Assembly (NCBI GenBank): GCA_965249035.1
Contig: CBDFKV010000005.1
Span: forward strand, 66,273 to 130,272
Direction of reading: 5' to 3'
From: CBDFKV01 sp965249035
Lineage (GTDB): Bacteria; Pseudomonadota; Gammaproteobacteria; Arenicellales; Poriferihabitantaceae
DNA length: 64,000 nt
The position numbers were made by a program, and so were the translations under genes. Position 1 is the first letter of the stretch; the number at the start of each line of letters is the position of its first letter. The notes under the pieces are model-generated. The model made no database searches and was not told the origin of the DNA. It saw only the letters and a list, made by a program, of their open reading frames with translations. Of this stretch, positions 17,601 to 25,710 are shown piece after piece.

Positions 17601-20247
17601 CTCAGAAAATCCCAGCGAAGAACCTCGTGAGCTGACTTGGGAAATCTGGGATGACACGCCAGACGAGACTAATGCGGCGCATGAAACCTATTTAGAGGAA
17701 GGCCCGTTGCCTTCTAACATTGTCGTTACCTCAGTCTGTGTTGATGCAGTGCCAGAACCCCCTGTAATCACGCCACCGACGTTTGAGCTTCCTCCGGTAT
17801 TAAGTGATCCAAACGACCCGGACAGTCCGCTTGTAGGCGGCTGTACTGCGGTTTACACCGAGAACGGTGATCCCGTATTGCTGGCTGCAGATATCAACTT
17901 CACCGATATCGATTCGGAAAACCTGACAATGGCCACCATCGACATGACCGGCGCTTGGGAAGCTACTGATGTAGTCGCGTGGGATACAGCGGTAGTACCT
18001 GCAGGGGTGACGGTGACGTTAGCAACAGCAGCGGATGGCACACCGACAGGCATTGTGATTGATGGCGAGGCCACCAAGGCCGAGTATGTCGCAATCGCCC
18101 AAAGCCTTAACTATATGTCCACCTCAGAAAATCCCAGCGAAGAACCTCGTGAGCTTACTTGGGAAATTTGGGACGATACACCGGATCAGGATAACTACGC
18201 GCATGAAAATGCGCTGGAAGAAGGCCCATTACCTTCTAACATTGTAGTTACCTCAGTCTGTGTCGATGCGGTGCCGGATGCTCCGGTAATCACGCCACCG
18301 ACGTATGAGATTCCTCCGGTGCTGAGTGATCCTGACGATCCAAACAGCCCGTTAGTAGGCGGCTGTACTGCGGTTTACACCGAGAATGGTGATCCCGTGC
18401 TATTGGCAGCGGATATCAATTTCACTGATATTGATTCTGACAATCTAACGATGGCCACCATCGACATGACCGGCGCTTGGGAAGCTACTGATGTAGTCGC
18501 GTGGGATACAGCGGTAGTACCTGCAGGGGTGACGGTGACGTTAGCAACAGCAGCGGATGGCACACCGACAGGTATCGTTATTGATGGCGAGGCCACCAAG
18601 GCCGAGTACGTGGCCATAGCGCAAAGCCTGAACTATATGTCCACGTCCGAAGAACCAAGCGAAGACCCAAGAGAGTTGACTTGGGAAATCTGGGACGACA
18701 CGCCGGTCGAGGACAATTACGCGCATGAGAATGCGCTGGAAGAAGGCCCGTTGCCTTCTAACATTGTCGTTACCTCAGTTTGTGTGGACGCGGTGCCGGA
18801 TGCGCCGGTAATCGTGAATGAATATCCACCAGAATTGAATGATCCTGACGACCCATTTCCAACATACCCGAACAATCCAGATTGTCCGTGTGACGTTATA
18901 TTTGTAGAGAACGGCGAAGCTGTGTTGCTAATGCCAGCAATTGATTTCAGTGATTTGGATTCGGAATTCTTAACTTCTGCAACCATTGATTTTAGTTCTC
19001 CATTAACAGAAGATTTCAGCGTCACAGGGGTTCAGGGATGGGAGCCAACAGATATAGTTACATGGGACGCCGCAGTAGTACCTGCAGGAGTGACCGTAAC
19101 ACTGGCAACGGCTGCGGACGGCACACCGACCGGGATAGTCATTGATGGCGAAGCCACACTAGCTGAATACGAAGCACTCTTTCAATCAATTAGTTATGTG
19201 ACTGAATCTGAGCGGCCAAGTGAGGGTGAGCGCGTGATAACCGTGCAAATCTGGGACGATACCCCGGTTGAGGACAATTACGCCTTCGAGAACGCACTGG
19301 AAGAAGGCCCACTGTCTTCTAATATTATTGTGATTAATCTGTGCGTGGATGCAGTACCAGACGCGCCCGATGTTGAACTAAATCCGAATAACCTGCCATG
19401 TACTGAAATAGTTACAGGGCAAGGCCATGTCGATATGTTCCCGCAAGCGACGATTACCGATATTGATTCGGACAACCTCACCGCGATGAATTTGGAGTTC
19501 ACAGTCAACAATGGTGATGGTATTCGGTGGGACGATGCGCTGGTGCCGGAAGGCGTTAGCGTCCATGAAGCGTTTGATCCTGACGGTGTTTACTACGTCT
19601 ACTTCACAGGCACAGCGCCGGTAGAAGAATACGAGGCATTGCTGCAATCGTTCCAGGTGCAGTCGAACTTTGTCGAAGGTACTCAGAGCCACGAAATAGG
19701 TGTATCTGTGACCGTATTCGACGACACACCAGTAGAAGAAAACGGCTGCTACGAACAGTTTGGTGAAAATGGTGGAGTTACCTCTGCAGAGTTAGGGGCT
19801 TTAACAGACCATGACACCTTCTGCGCTCATGTTTACACACCGCCACCGCCACCATCTCCTGAACATCCGGCATCGTTCACAATGATTCCGATTCCAGAAG
19901 AGGAATTATTCTTGCGGCATGTAGAGCCGGAAGAGATTCTGAGAAAGACAGATTATTCAATCCTGGAAGGTGATACCCCGGCGCACATCTTTATCCATGC
20001 GTTAGTCAACGGACAAGATGCAATCCTGAATGCTCAGTATGACGAAAACCATTTTGTGGATCAGCCCTTGCAACGAACATTGACGGATGGGCAGGCGCTA
20101 TCAGCCTCTTTGCAAAATAGTATTGACGGGTTAGCCGCATCAGGCGTAAGCCCCGAAGGTATTGCCGAAGGGATGCGGAATGTTGACCCCGCGATTATCG
20201 GAGAACTTGACCAGGCGATGCGCTTAGAACACGCAATAGCTATCTAA
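14647..20247 (+). CDS. Giant DUF4347 repeat surface protein (candidate adhesin)
   Basis: 1866 residues. There is no Sec signal peptide; instead the N-terminus carries an SMFDAAD motif like the 'MFDAA' signature at the start of many very large type-I-secreted adhesins. An acidic Glu/Ala/Thr-rich linker (about 35-210) is followed by a DUF4347 domain (about 345-505, with IIYSHGINN and FASCNAAESD), a C-type-lectin-like domain (about 515-710, with YYWGDDQSPEYLD) and six cadherin/Ig-like repeats (starting near 720, 891, 1064, 1238, 1411 and 1583). Each repeat opens and closes with a cysteine. Repeats two to four are nearly identical. The proline run near 1731 precedes a C-terminal segment of about 130 residues that may carry the export signal. 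A secreted or surface-displayed adhesin is inferred from these domains and from the export genes next to it. Confidence 0.85.
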   Translation: MPNNQLLGITKKSGDLSLVAEISMFDAADVAPVAEATPTIPPPPEPTTEEVQAPEEETSSSESAEAEVPASEPDSGDDSSAATTEEVAADGEQEPEPVIPTSTEPAATATDEAVESADSAEEDATANVEETVTEAEAVVETEAEATEEVAEVLPVDNSESEQGGSDNTEEKTQTETDEIKNEDQTQSPASEADTAAQEAIVEERPTLAHILTPSLVSQEIGHLVRPANPILIGDTTNIFNTGVYGRPTGGEWADMFPTYSSVGLELIEEAQVETASASEAVSIVNFDALNDAASSDAPIAGFIDADLMEMLVAPVPLNAIPQTTSALPLLVDEQTIAALEPNTEKVELVVINDDGHRDITEIVEGELEAGREVLIIKPNQDGIAVINDYLDESNKQYDAVIIYSHGINNQIILGDYTLTNENVADSGIDGFSEHLSAGADIIFASCNAAESDSGKAMIDQIAELTGADVGASSDSTGNSETGDWDLEYQTGALETDFAEEVKANYTGTDFDNVLQTWEWTDPQGLVHQYKFILHTGSDYQSWAAAETDAHAFTSAESSDWYLATFTSQAEYDAYLALINGTNEGPIDQTNWAGAWFGAVSVADGTNNYYWGDDQSPEYLDAIANNNQNWDPNDSSPAGSSPSGGGEAGGNDYGAVILNDVHNSGGSPADSPEREGLWHTVPLDGSHSDSNPNPGVFQSDAYIIETILAAEPPVIDPDPTTPNNLEGCLAVWYEGDGAIAIAPNISITDPDSTNFTQLALSFTAGWESTDVVSWSAGAVPAGVSVSLATAADGTPTGLTVTGSASVAAYNTLAQSITFDSTTQDATEVDRDITWMVLDDTIAILGGPQASTVGTSSVCVDAVPEPPVITPPTYEIPPVLSDPDDPNSPLVGGCTAVYTENGDPVLLAADINFTDIDSDNLTMATIDMTGAWEATDVVAWDAAVVPAGVTVTLATAADGTPTGIVIDGEATKDEYVAIAQSLNYMSTSENPSEEPRELTWEIWDDTPDETNAAHETYLEEGPLPSNIVVTSVCVDAVPEPPVITPPTFELPPVLSDPNDPDSPLVGGCTAVYTENGDPVLLAADINFTDIDSENLTMATIDMTGAWEATDVVAWDTAVVPAGVTVTLATAADGTPTGIVIDGEATKAEYVAIAQSLNYMSTSENPSEEPRELTWEIWDDTPDQDNYAHENALEEGPLPSNIVVTSVCVDAVPDAPVITPPTYEIPPVLSDPDDPNSPLVGGCTAVYTENGDPVLLAADINFTDIDSDNLTMATIDMTGAWEATDVVAWDTAVVPAGVTVTLATAADGTPTGIVIDGEATKAEYVAIAQSLNYMSTSEEPSEDPRELTWEIWDDTPVEDNYAHENALEEGPLPSNIVVTSVCVDAVPDAPVIVNEYPPELNDPDDPFPTYPNNPDCPCDVIFVENGEAVLLMPAIDFSDLDSEFLTSATIDFSSPLTEDFSVTGVQGWEPTDIVTWDAAVVPAGVTVTLATAADGTPTGIVIDGEATLAEYEALFQSISYVTESERPSEGERVITVQIWDDTPVEDNYAFENALEEGPLSSNIIVINLCVDAVPDAPDVELNPNNLPCTEIVTGQGHVDMFPQATITDIDSDNLTAMNLEFTVNNGDGIRWDDALVPEGVSVHEAFDPDGVYYVYFTGTAPVEEYEALLQSFQVQSNFVEGTQSHEIGVSVTVFDDTPVEENGCYEQFGENGGVTSAELGALTDHDTFCAHVYTPPPPPSPEHPASFTMIPIPEEELFLRHVEPEEILRKTDYSILEGDTPAHIFIHALVNGQDAILNAQYDENHFVDQPLQRTLTDGQALSASLQNSIDGLAASGVSPEGIAEGMRNVDPAIIGELDQAMRLEHAIAI
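17227..18792 (+). repeat. Three tandem 522-bp intragenic repeats of the giant surface protein
   Basis: Three units of exactly 522 bp (17227-17748, 17749-18270, 18271-18792) each encode 174 residues beginning with VPEPP or VPDAP and containing GGCTAVYTENGDPVLLAA. The third unit matches the first in its opening third (around 18321-18436 against 17279-17394) and the second in its middle (around 18481-18572 against 17959-18050). That mosaic pattern is seen directly and suggests recombination or gene conversion among repeats. More diverged units flank the set on both sides. Confidence 0.95.
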
Positions 20248-20289
20248 AACCAGTAAACCAGATTAAATATTTTTAAAGGAGTAAACATT

Positions 20290-21813
20290 ATGAAAAAGAT
20301 ACTACAACCATTGGCAACACTGTCACTTGCTGGCGCAATAGCTGCAACAACAGCTTGTTCGCCAAGTCTGCAACCAAAAATCAACTCAGACGATCTTTAT
20401 AAAGCAAATAAAGCGAAGTATGAGGAAATTTATAACTCCCTGCCAACCGGCATAATTGTAGACGAGGGAAAGGCGGTGGCCTTGACCTTGTGGCGCAATC
20501 TTGACATCAAAGTGAAAGAAATAGAAAAGCTCGTTGAAGGCTCTCAATCAGCCGAGACTTTCCTAAAACACGCTCCATCTTTGATCTATACCCATGATAA
20601 GCGTGAGCGTGACAAGCTGGCGCTTTCAACCAGCGAACGCTTGAATGACGATGGCACGGTAGAAGAAATCGATGGTGTAGATACGAATCCCTCGTATTCC
20701 AGCGATCTTGATTCTGAGACCAAAGACTTAACGCTACAAGTCGATTTGCTCAATCTCTGGCAATATTACTATGAATCGAAGATTCATAAGGCCAATGTAG
20801 AAATCCGCGCTCGCAACCGCGACAAAGCGGCACAAAACGTCACAGTGGACGCTATTGAGAATTTCAAGTTGGCACAGATAGCGCAAACACTTAAAGCCGA
20901 CATCGAGCGCTTAACAGCCACTACCACCCGCATTAAAAATGGTAGTTGTTCAGTCATTGGCACTGCAACTGAAGTAAAAGATGCACTATTACGTCAATGC
21001 AAGGAAATTGTTGGTACGTCCCGCGACCTACCAGGCATTATGAACCAGCTCAATGAGGCCAGAATTAACTTCAATGCGTTGATAACGGCGCATCCGACTA
21101 CAGAGATGACGCTAGCGCCGATCAATATGCAATCTATGCCTCAAATCAACAAGGATTTAGATGAATTGGTTGACATTGCTTTGTATAACTCGACCGAGTT
21201 GGAAATTGAGCGATTTAAGTACATTATTGCTAAGAATGAGCAGTACAAAGCATGGACAGACATCTTACCGTCGTTAACGATTGGCGTGTCTCGCAAAGAA
21301 GACGACAACCGATTTTTGGTTAACGATAACTGGGAAGAAGAATTTGCCACCCTGAATTTGAATTTCATTCAAAAGATGGTTAGCGCACCATATCGCGCCA
21401 GAACAGCCAAGTACAAGGCGCTCGCCGCAGACGATGTTCGTAGCAAGGCTGCAATTGTAACCCTGGCAACCAAAGTAGCTTTGTCAGTTGATGCCTACAA
21501 TACGTCGATTGATAAGTGGGAAAACAGTAATCAACTAGCGTTGATATCAAAAGACGAATTCCATAAGGCCGACGCTAAAAAGCAATCGGGCAATGGAACA
21601 GAATTTGACCAAGCGAATGCTGAAACTCAGATGTTATTCCATCAGCTTCAGTCAATGCTCGACTACGCAAATATGTGGGGAGCTGCAGCACGATTGTACG
21701 GAGCACTCGGTATGCGAATCATTCCAACCGATCAGCTTTACACAGATTACAGCGTTACCGATCTGGCAAAGGCGTTTAATGAGCAGTTAGCTTCTTTAGG
21801 GATTAAGGGCTAA
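20290..21813 (+). CDS. TolC-like outer-membrane export protein
   Basis: 507 residues. The N-terminal signal peptide ends in a lipobox-like TTAC near residue 23, suggesting a lipoprotein as in OprM-type channels, although Thr at -3 is not ideal. The rest shows two long alpha-helical stretches rich in Ala, Asn, Lys and Gln (about 145-215 and 375-460), alternating with strand-like segments, the two-fold pattern of the TolC/outer-membrane efflux family. A strong AAAGGAG site at 20275-20281 precedes the ATG. Its stop overlaps the next gene by one base. Likely role: the outer-membrane duct for the giant protein encoded just upstream. Confidence 0.78.
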   Translation: MKKILQPLATLSLAGAIAATTACSPSLQPKINSDDLYKANKAKYEEIYNSLPTGIIVDEGKAVALTLWRNLDIKVKEIEKLVEGSQSAETFLKHAPSLIYTHDKRERDKLALSTSERLNDDGTVEEIDGVDTNPSYSSDLDSETKDLTLQVDLLNLWQYYYESKIHKANVEIRARNRDKAAQNVTVDAIENFKLAQIAQTLKADIERLTATTTRIKNGSCSVIGTATEVKDALLRQCKEIVGTSRDLPGIMNQLNEARINFNALITAHPTTEMTLAPINMQSMPQINKDLDELVDIALYNSTELEIERFKYIIAKNEQYKAWTDILPSLTIGVSRKEDDNRFLVNDNWEEEFATLNLNFIQKMVSAPYRARTAKYKALAADDVRSKAAIVTLATKVALSVDAYNTSIDKWENSNQLALISKDEFHKADAKKQSGNGTEFDQANAETQMLFHQLQSMLDYANMWGAAARLYGALGMRIIPTDQLYTDYSVTDLAKAFNEQLASLGIKG

Positions 21814-22589
21814 TGAAGCGTCTAATCGGTTTAGTGATGGCCGTGTGCGCAGCCAGCGCGCACGGTCAAGAGGAGGTAGCCGGACAGTCACTAGGCAGCC
21901 TATCAGCAATACAACAAACGGTAATGTCCGCGCCAACCAGTGGCGTTATTAACAGAATGGAAATATCGGCTTTATCTACAGCAGTAAAGCAAGGCGATAC
22001 AATCGCAAAGCTAGACTGTAGTGTATTGGATGCAGAGCTGCGGGCAGAAAACGCAAAAGCCAGCAAAGCCTCGCACTCAGCAAAACAAGCGCAGATTGAG
22101 TACGATTATGTGACTAAAGACGGCCAGCACATGCCCGCTATCTCAAAAAATGATCTTGCATCAAGCAAAAACGAGTCTTCGGCTGCGTGGGCAAGCGCAA
22201 ATGCGAAGAAGGCCGCACTTGCTCAGTGTACGATAAAGGCTCCGTATGATGGAGTAGTAGCCAACATTTACGCCCGTACAGGTCAGTACGTTAATGCTGG
22301 CGATCCAATTGTGGAGCTGGTGGATAACAGTCAGCTAATCGCAGAATTTAGGCCACCGGCATGGACGTGGGATAGGTTCCAAACAGGAGAATTAGCGGAC
22401 ATCAACATCTTGCCGGAATCAACGGCTTCACGTAACGCGGTTGTAAAAGTAATTGAACGCGGCGGGTCAATGGACGCCAGCGGGCAATTCACAGTTCGAG
22501 CCGTCATTCAAGACGGGGCAGACGGTTTAGTAACAGGGATGCCATTCCTGATAAGCCACGAGCAGCAAGAAGTCACGCAAACGCAATAA
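21813..22589 (+). CDS. Periplasmic adaptor (HlyD/RND membrane-fusion family)
   Basis: 258 residues with a signal peptide (cleavage near residue 19). The lipoyl-like halves are visible around residues 35-70 (SAPTSGVINRMEIS...VKQGDTIAKLD) and 138-165 (TIKAPYDGVVANIYARTGQYVNAGDPI), separated by an alpha hairpin with the charged helix pair. This is the standard core of periplasmic adaptors that bridge an inner-membrane transporter to TolC. It lacks an N-terminal membrane anchor and is short for the family. Its ATG overlaps the TolC-like stop, so the two are translationally coupled. Confidence 0.85.
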   Translation: MKRLIGLVMAVCAASAHGQEEVAGQSLGSLSAIQQTVMSAPTSGVINRMEISALSTAVKQGDTIAKLDCSVLDAELRAENAKASKASHSAKQAQIEYDYVTKDGQHMPAISKNDLASSKNESSAAWASANAKKAALAQCTIKAPYDGVVANIYARTGQYVNAGDPIVELVDNSQLIAEFRPPAWTWDRFQTGELADINILPESTASRNAVVKVIERGGSMDASGQFTVRAVIQDGADGLVTGMPFLISHEQQEVTQTQ

Positions 22590-22615
22590 CAGCAAAATAG
22601 GGAGTGGAGTTGAAC

Positions 22616-23809
22616 ATGGGAAAAGACGAAACGGCGCAGATCGATTCGCGCCATCAAATCGGGATATTGCAAAAAACGCTGTATGCGTGGAAGACCACAG
22701 CAAGCACGTTTTCAGTCCACGCCCCTCGAAGAGCAAAGATGGAAGCCCTTATCGAGTTAGTGGAACAATCGCTAGGGTCTGAAATTGAGTGCTATGTGGC
22801 CAAAGGACGTAAGGTTGCTTATTGCCTACCGGGCAGGGAGATAAATAGCGACCATAAAAAATTAGCTGCGGTGCCGGATTCGTATGCCGATGAAGACAAT
22901 GCGATATTCGTGCGAAGAGTGCCGGTAACAGATCAAGAAGCGTTGATAATTGTCAATAACTTCGAGATCGAGGGAGAGGCAATACAGGAGCGCGTGAAAG
23001 CCTATGTTGAAGCGCTGAACATCACACCAAGGAAAGTGCCAGTAAAAGGCATCATGGCCGCAGTGGCGATTACAGCGCTGCTTTTCGTGCCGATTAAGTT
23101 GCCTACAACAGGAGAGGCAGAGGCGGTAGGCGAGCATCGCATGAATATCACGGCACTCAACGCCGGGATTGTGACGCCATTATCCGAACCGGGTATGGTA
23201 GCCAAAGGCCAACCGATTGCTAAAATAGAGTCAAACGAGCTAGATCGACAGATTGAACTATTGAGCGCCCGGATCGCGGAGCTACGTTCCCAATCAGCAC
23301 AACCCGCCGAACAAGGAACTAATGTCTACACCAGGCTTGCGGCAATTCATTCCAGTGAAGCGGAAAAAGCAGGATTAGAAAAGCAACGACAGGCCAATAT
23401 TATTGGCGCTCCAATGGATGGAATGTTGGCTTGGGAAAGCGTTAAAAAACTCCGATATGCAAATGCCGGTGATTTGGTCGGAAGTACTGATGCCCAGGAG
23501 CAAACTTTATTAGAGGTGCGAGTTGCGGCGAAAGATATCCGGCCACAACAGAACCAGCAGGGCGTGTTCTACCGGCAAGACGCGATAGATAACGAGATGA
23601 TCAATGGGTTCATCGAAAACACGCCGACAGTGATAGACGTTAGCAAGGGCCGGTCGGATTACTTGGTGAATTTTCGGCTGGAAAAGCCGGTACTAGTTGG
23701 CGATACCGGCATGGTTTCTTTCAATTCAGAGTACACCACTATTTTCAAAGTGTTGTTCAAAACTACTATTCTACATATCCGGTCATGGTACAGCCTGTAC
23801 TTCGATTAA
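22616..23809 (+). CDS. Membrane-anchored HlyD-like adaptor with cytosolic N-terminal domain
   Basis: About 397 residues. A cytosolic N-terminal part of roughly 140 residues, of no recognised family, is followed by one transmembrane helix (about 145-160) and a periplasmic HlyD-type region with lipoyl-like halves (ALNAGIVTPLSEPGMVAKGQPI near 180, IGAPMDGMLAW near 265) and a short coiled coil between them. ATG 22616 has GGAG upstream; an in-frame GTG lies at 22604. The 3' end overlaps the M50 gene by 25 bp. A second adaptor with a cytosolic domain, in the same operon as a soluble one, is unusual and suggests a dedicated exporter. Confidence 0.78.
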   Translation: MGKDETAQIDSRHQIGILQKTLYAWKTTASTFSVHAPRRAKMEALIELVEQSLGSEIECYVAKGRKVAYCLPGREINSDHKKLAAVPDSYADEDNAIFVRRVPVTDQEALIIVNNFEIEGEAIQERVKAYVEALNITPRKVPVKGIMAAVAITALLFVPIKLPTTGEAEAVGEHRMNITALNAGIVTPLSEPGMVAKGQPIAKIESNELDRQIELLSARIAELRSQSAQPAEQGTNVYTRLAAIHSSEAEKAGLEKQRQANIIGAPMDGMLAWESVKKLRYANAGDLVGSTDAQEQTLLEVRVAAKDIRPQQNQQGVFYRQDAIDNEMINGFIENTPTVIDVSKGRSDYLVNFRLEKPVLVGDTGMVSFNSEYTTIFKVLFKTTILHIRSWYSLYFD

Positions 23810-25710
23810 GACCGGGTGTCGCAATCGAGAAAGGCGACCCGACCTACCGCCAAGAAGATGGTAGCTATACCAGCCACTACCTGGTAGACCACAGCCGCAA
23901 CACCACGGTCGCTAGGTTGACCAAGCGGCAAGCTTTTGCGTTGCTTGGTCATGGAACCCTAACCGATGATGAATATGAACAGTTAAGCGCATCGCTCAAG
24001 AAGAATCATTTACTACAGGGGCAATCTCCACCAAGCAAGACAAGCGGTAGTGTAGATCAAAAGATGCTGTTCCTCAGCATTCCAATCCCGTTCAAGCCCG
24101 ACCGTTTAATAGGATCAATGAAATGGCTAGGTGCTGCGCTTTTTAACTACTACGCGCTGTCTGTGCTGGCAGTGCTAAGTATGTGCGGCATTTTCCTGAT
24201 TGCACGACAGTTCGAGTATTTCAGAACCTACACAAGCGCCACATTCTCAATAGATTATTTGTTGAGTAATGGGCTGGCTTTTGGAACGGCGTTTATTATT
24301 ATTAGAGTGCTGCATGAATTAAGCCATGCGCTTGCGTGTAAAAAAGCTGGCGGTTTTGTCGAGCGCTTTGTCATTACTTTCATAGCTGGCGCTCCGCTAC
24401 CATCCACAAAAATGAATTGGATGCACAAAGCCACCCGGCGACAAAAGATGATGGTTGCCGGGGCGGGAATATACATCGAGCTATGGATTGCGGCGATAGC
24501 AGCGATCATGTGGGCAATAACACCCGATGGAGCAGATAAGGCCTTGTGGCATTATCTGGCTGTGATCAACCCTATGCTAACGCTAAGTGCAAACTTGGTG
24601 CCACTAATGAAGTTTGACGGTTATCACCTATGGTCTGCAGCAACCAGGAACCCGCAGCTATATGAAATGGCGATTGAGCAATTTAGAAGCAGTGCTCATC
24701 GGCTTTTAGGGTTTTCAAGTGTCAAAGTGAATACCGGGCTGGGATATGAGCCCATATTGGCGGCATACGGGGCCGCAATTGTATTTTGGAAAGCAGTGGT
24801 GCTTCCGGGCGGCTTAATCGCAGGGATTATGATGCTATTCGAGCAAGATCGGATAGCTTATCTGTTTGTCGTTTTAGTAGCAGCGAACTTTTGGATCAAA
24901 CCATTAATACGGGAAAAACGGAAAATGAAAAAATTTGCACCAGACCCAATAACGCTCATTCCTGCAGTGGCATTGGTCGGTTTAGCAATCTGGGCGATTG
25001 TACCTATGCAGCATATTGTTAAAGTCGAGGGGGCTGTACGGCACGAACAGAACAGCATTAGCGCCCTATACGACAGCGCCTATAGCTCGATCCGACCCGC
25101 AGGAGAGGTTAGCGTAGGCGATACGGTAGCGAAGTTGTTACCTATATCCCATGAGACTGAACTTGCGGGGATAGGGTATGACAATGCCGGAGCTGACTAC
25201 GATACGAACGAAAAAGCGTATTTGAAAAAGGCGCGCAAGGATACGTTCACAAAACAAGCCGCAATGCTGCAGAGCGAGGCAATCGAGCTTCAGCCAGCCG
25301 CGCAATCATCCGGGTACTGGTTGCCAGAACGAAGGCAAACAACGTACAAGGCGGGTACACCATTAGGTTCGATTATTGATGTAAGCGGATCTAAATTAGA
25401 TGTGTATATCCCTAAGCATCTCACGAAGGAAAATGAGGTTGAGGTGACGTATTACGCCAGCAATGGAGTTACGGGACGGAGCATTATCCAAAAAGCGAAC
25501 AATTTAGTTGTAAGCAATGCCTTGCCAAAGTTCATGCTGGAAAAGGCGGGCGGGCCTTTCGATGGGAACAAGCCGTTGCATACGGTGCAATTGTATAGTG
25601 CCGATATTCCCGCTCAAGCGGAATCGCAAGTATCTGTGCTAGTCAAAACACAATATTCCATCGCCGGGAAAATAACGAATCAGCTATACAACAGGATAAA
25701 GATGCTATGA
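23785..25710 (+). CDS. M50 (site-2-protease-like) membrane metalloprotease fused to PqqD-like and HlyD-like domains
   Basis: 641 residues. Residues 1-95 resemble a PqqD-like winged-helix peptide-binding domain (LTKRQAFALLGHGTLTDDEYEQL). Several membrane helices follow from about 115 on. The zinc motif HELSHALA lies near residue 174 and the second M50 motif, NLVPLMKFDGYH, near 271; both metal-binding parts are intact. After more helices (to about 415) the C-terminus has a lipoyl/HlyD-type region (about 420-635). This is the 'putative peptide zinc metalloprotease' (YydH/COG1994-like) architecture. Its place between two HlyD-type adaptors and a metalloprotease, with no ABC ATPase nearby, suggests it is the inner-membrane core of an export system. 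Activity is inferred. Confidence 0.82.
   Translation: MVQPVLRLRPGVAIEKGDPTYRQEDGSYTSHYLVDHSRNTTVARLTKRQAFALLGHGTLTDDEYEQLSASLKKNHLLQGQSPPSKTSGSVDQKMLFLSIPIPFKPDRLIGSMKWLGAALFNYYALSVLAVLSMCGIFLIARQFEYFRTYTSATFSIDYLLSNGLAFGTAFIIIRVLHELSHALACKKAGGFVERFVITFIAGAPLPSTKMNWMHKATRRQKMMVAGAGIYIELWIAAIAAIMWAITPDGADKALWHYLAVINPMLTLSANLVPLMKFDGYHLWSAATRNPQLYEMAIEQFRSSAHRLLGFSSVKVNTGLGYEPILAAYGAAIVFWKAVVLPGGLIAGIMMLFEQDRIAYLFVVLVAANFWIKPLIREKRKMKKFAPDPITLIPAVALVGLAIWAIVPMQHIVKVEGAVRHEQNSISALYDSAYSSIRPAGEVSVGDTVAKLLPISHETELAGIGYDNAGADYDTNEKAYLKKARKDTFTKQAAMLQSEAIELQPAAQSSGYWLPERRQTTYKAGTPLGSIIDVSGSKLDVYIPKHLTKENEVEVTYYASNGVTGRSIIQKANNLVVSNALPKFMLEKAGGPFDGNKPLHTVQLYSADIPAQAESQVSVLVKTQYSIAGKITNQLYNRIKML

Noticed and set aside
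17227..18792. Tandem repeats considered as CRISPR or minisatellite
   Set aside because: Units are 522 bp, coding, in frame, with no spacers; they are protein repeats.
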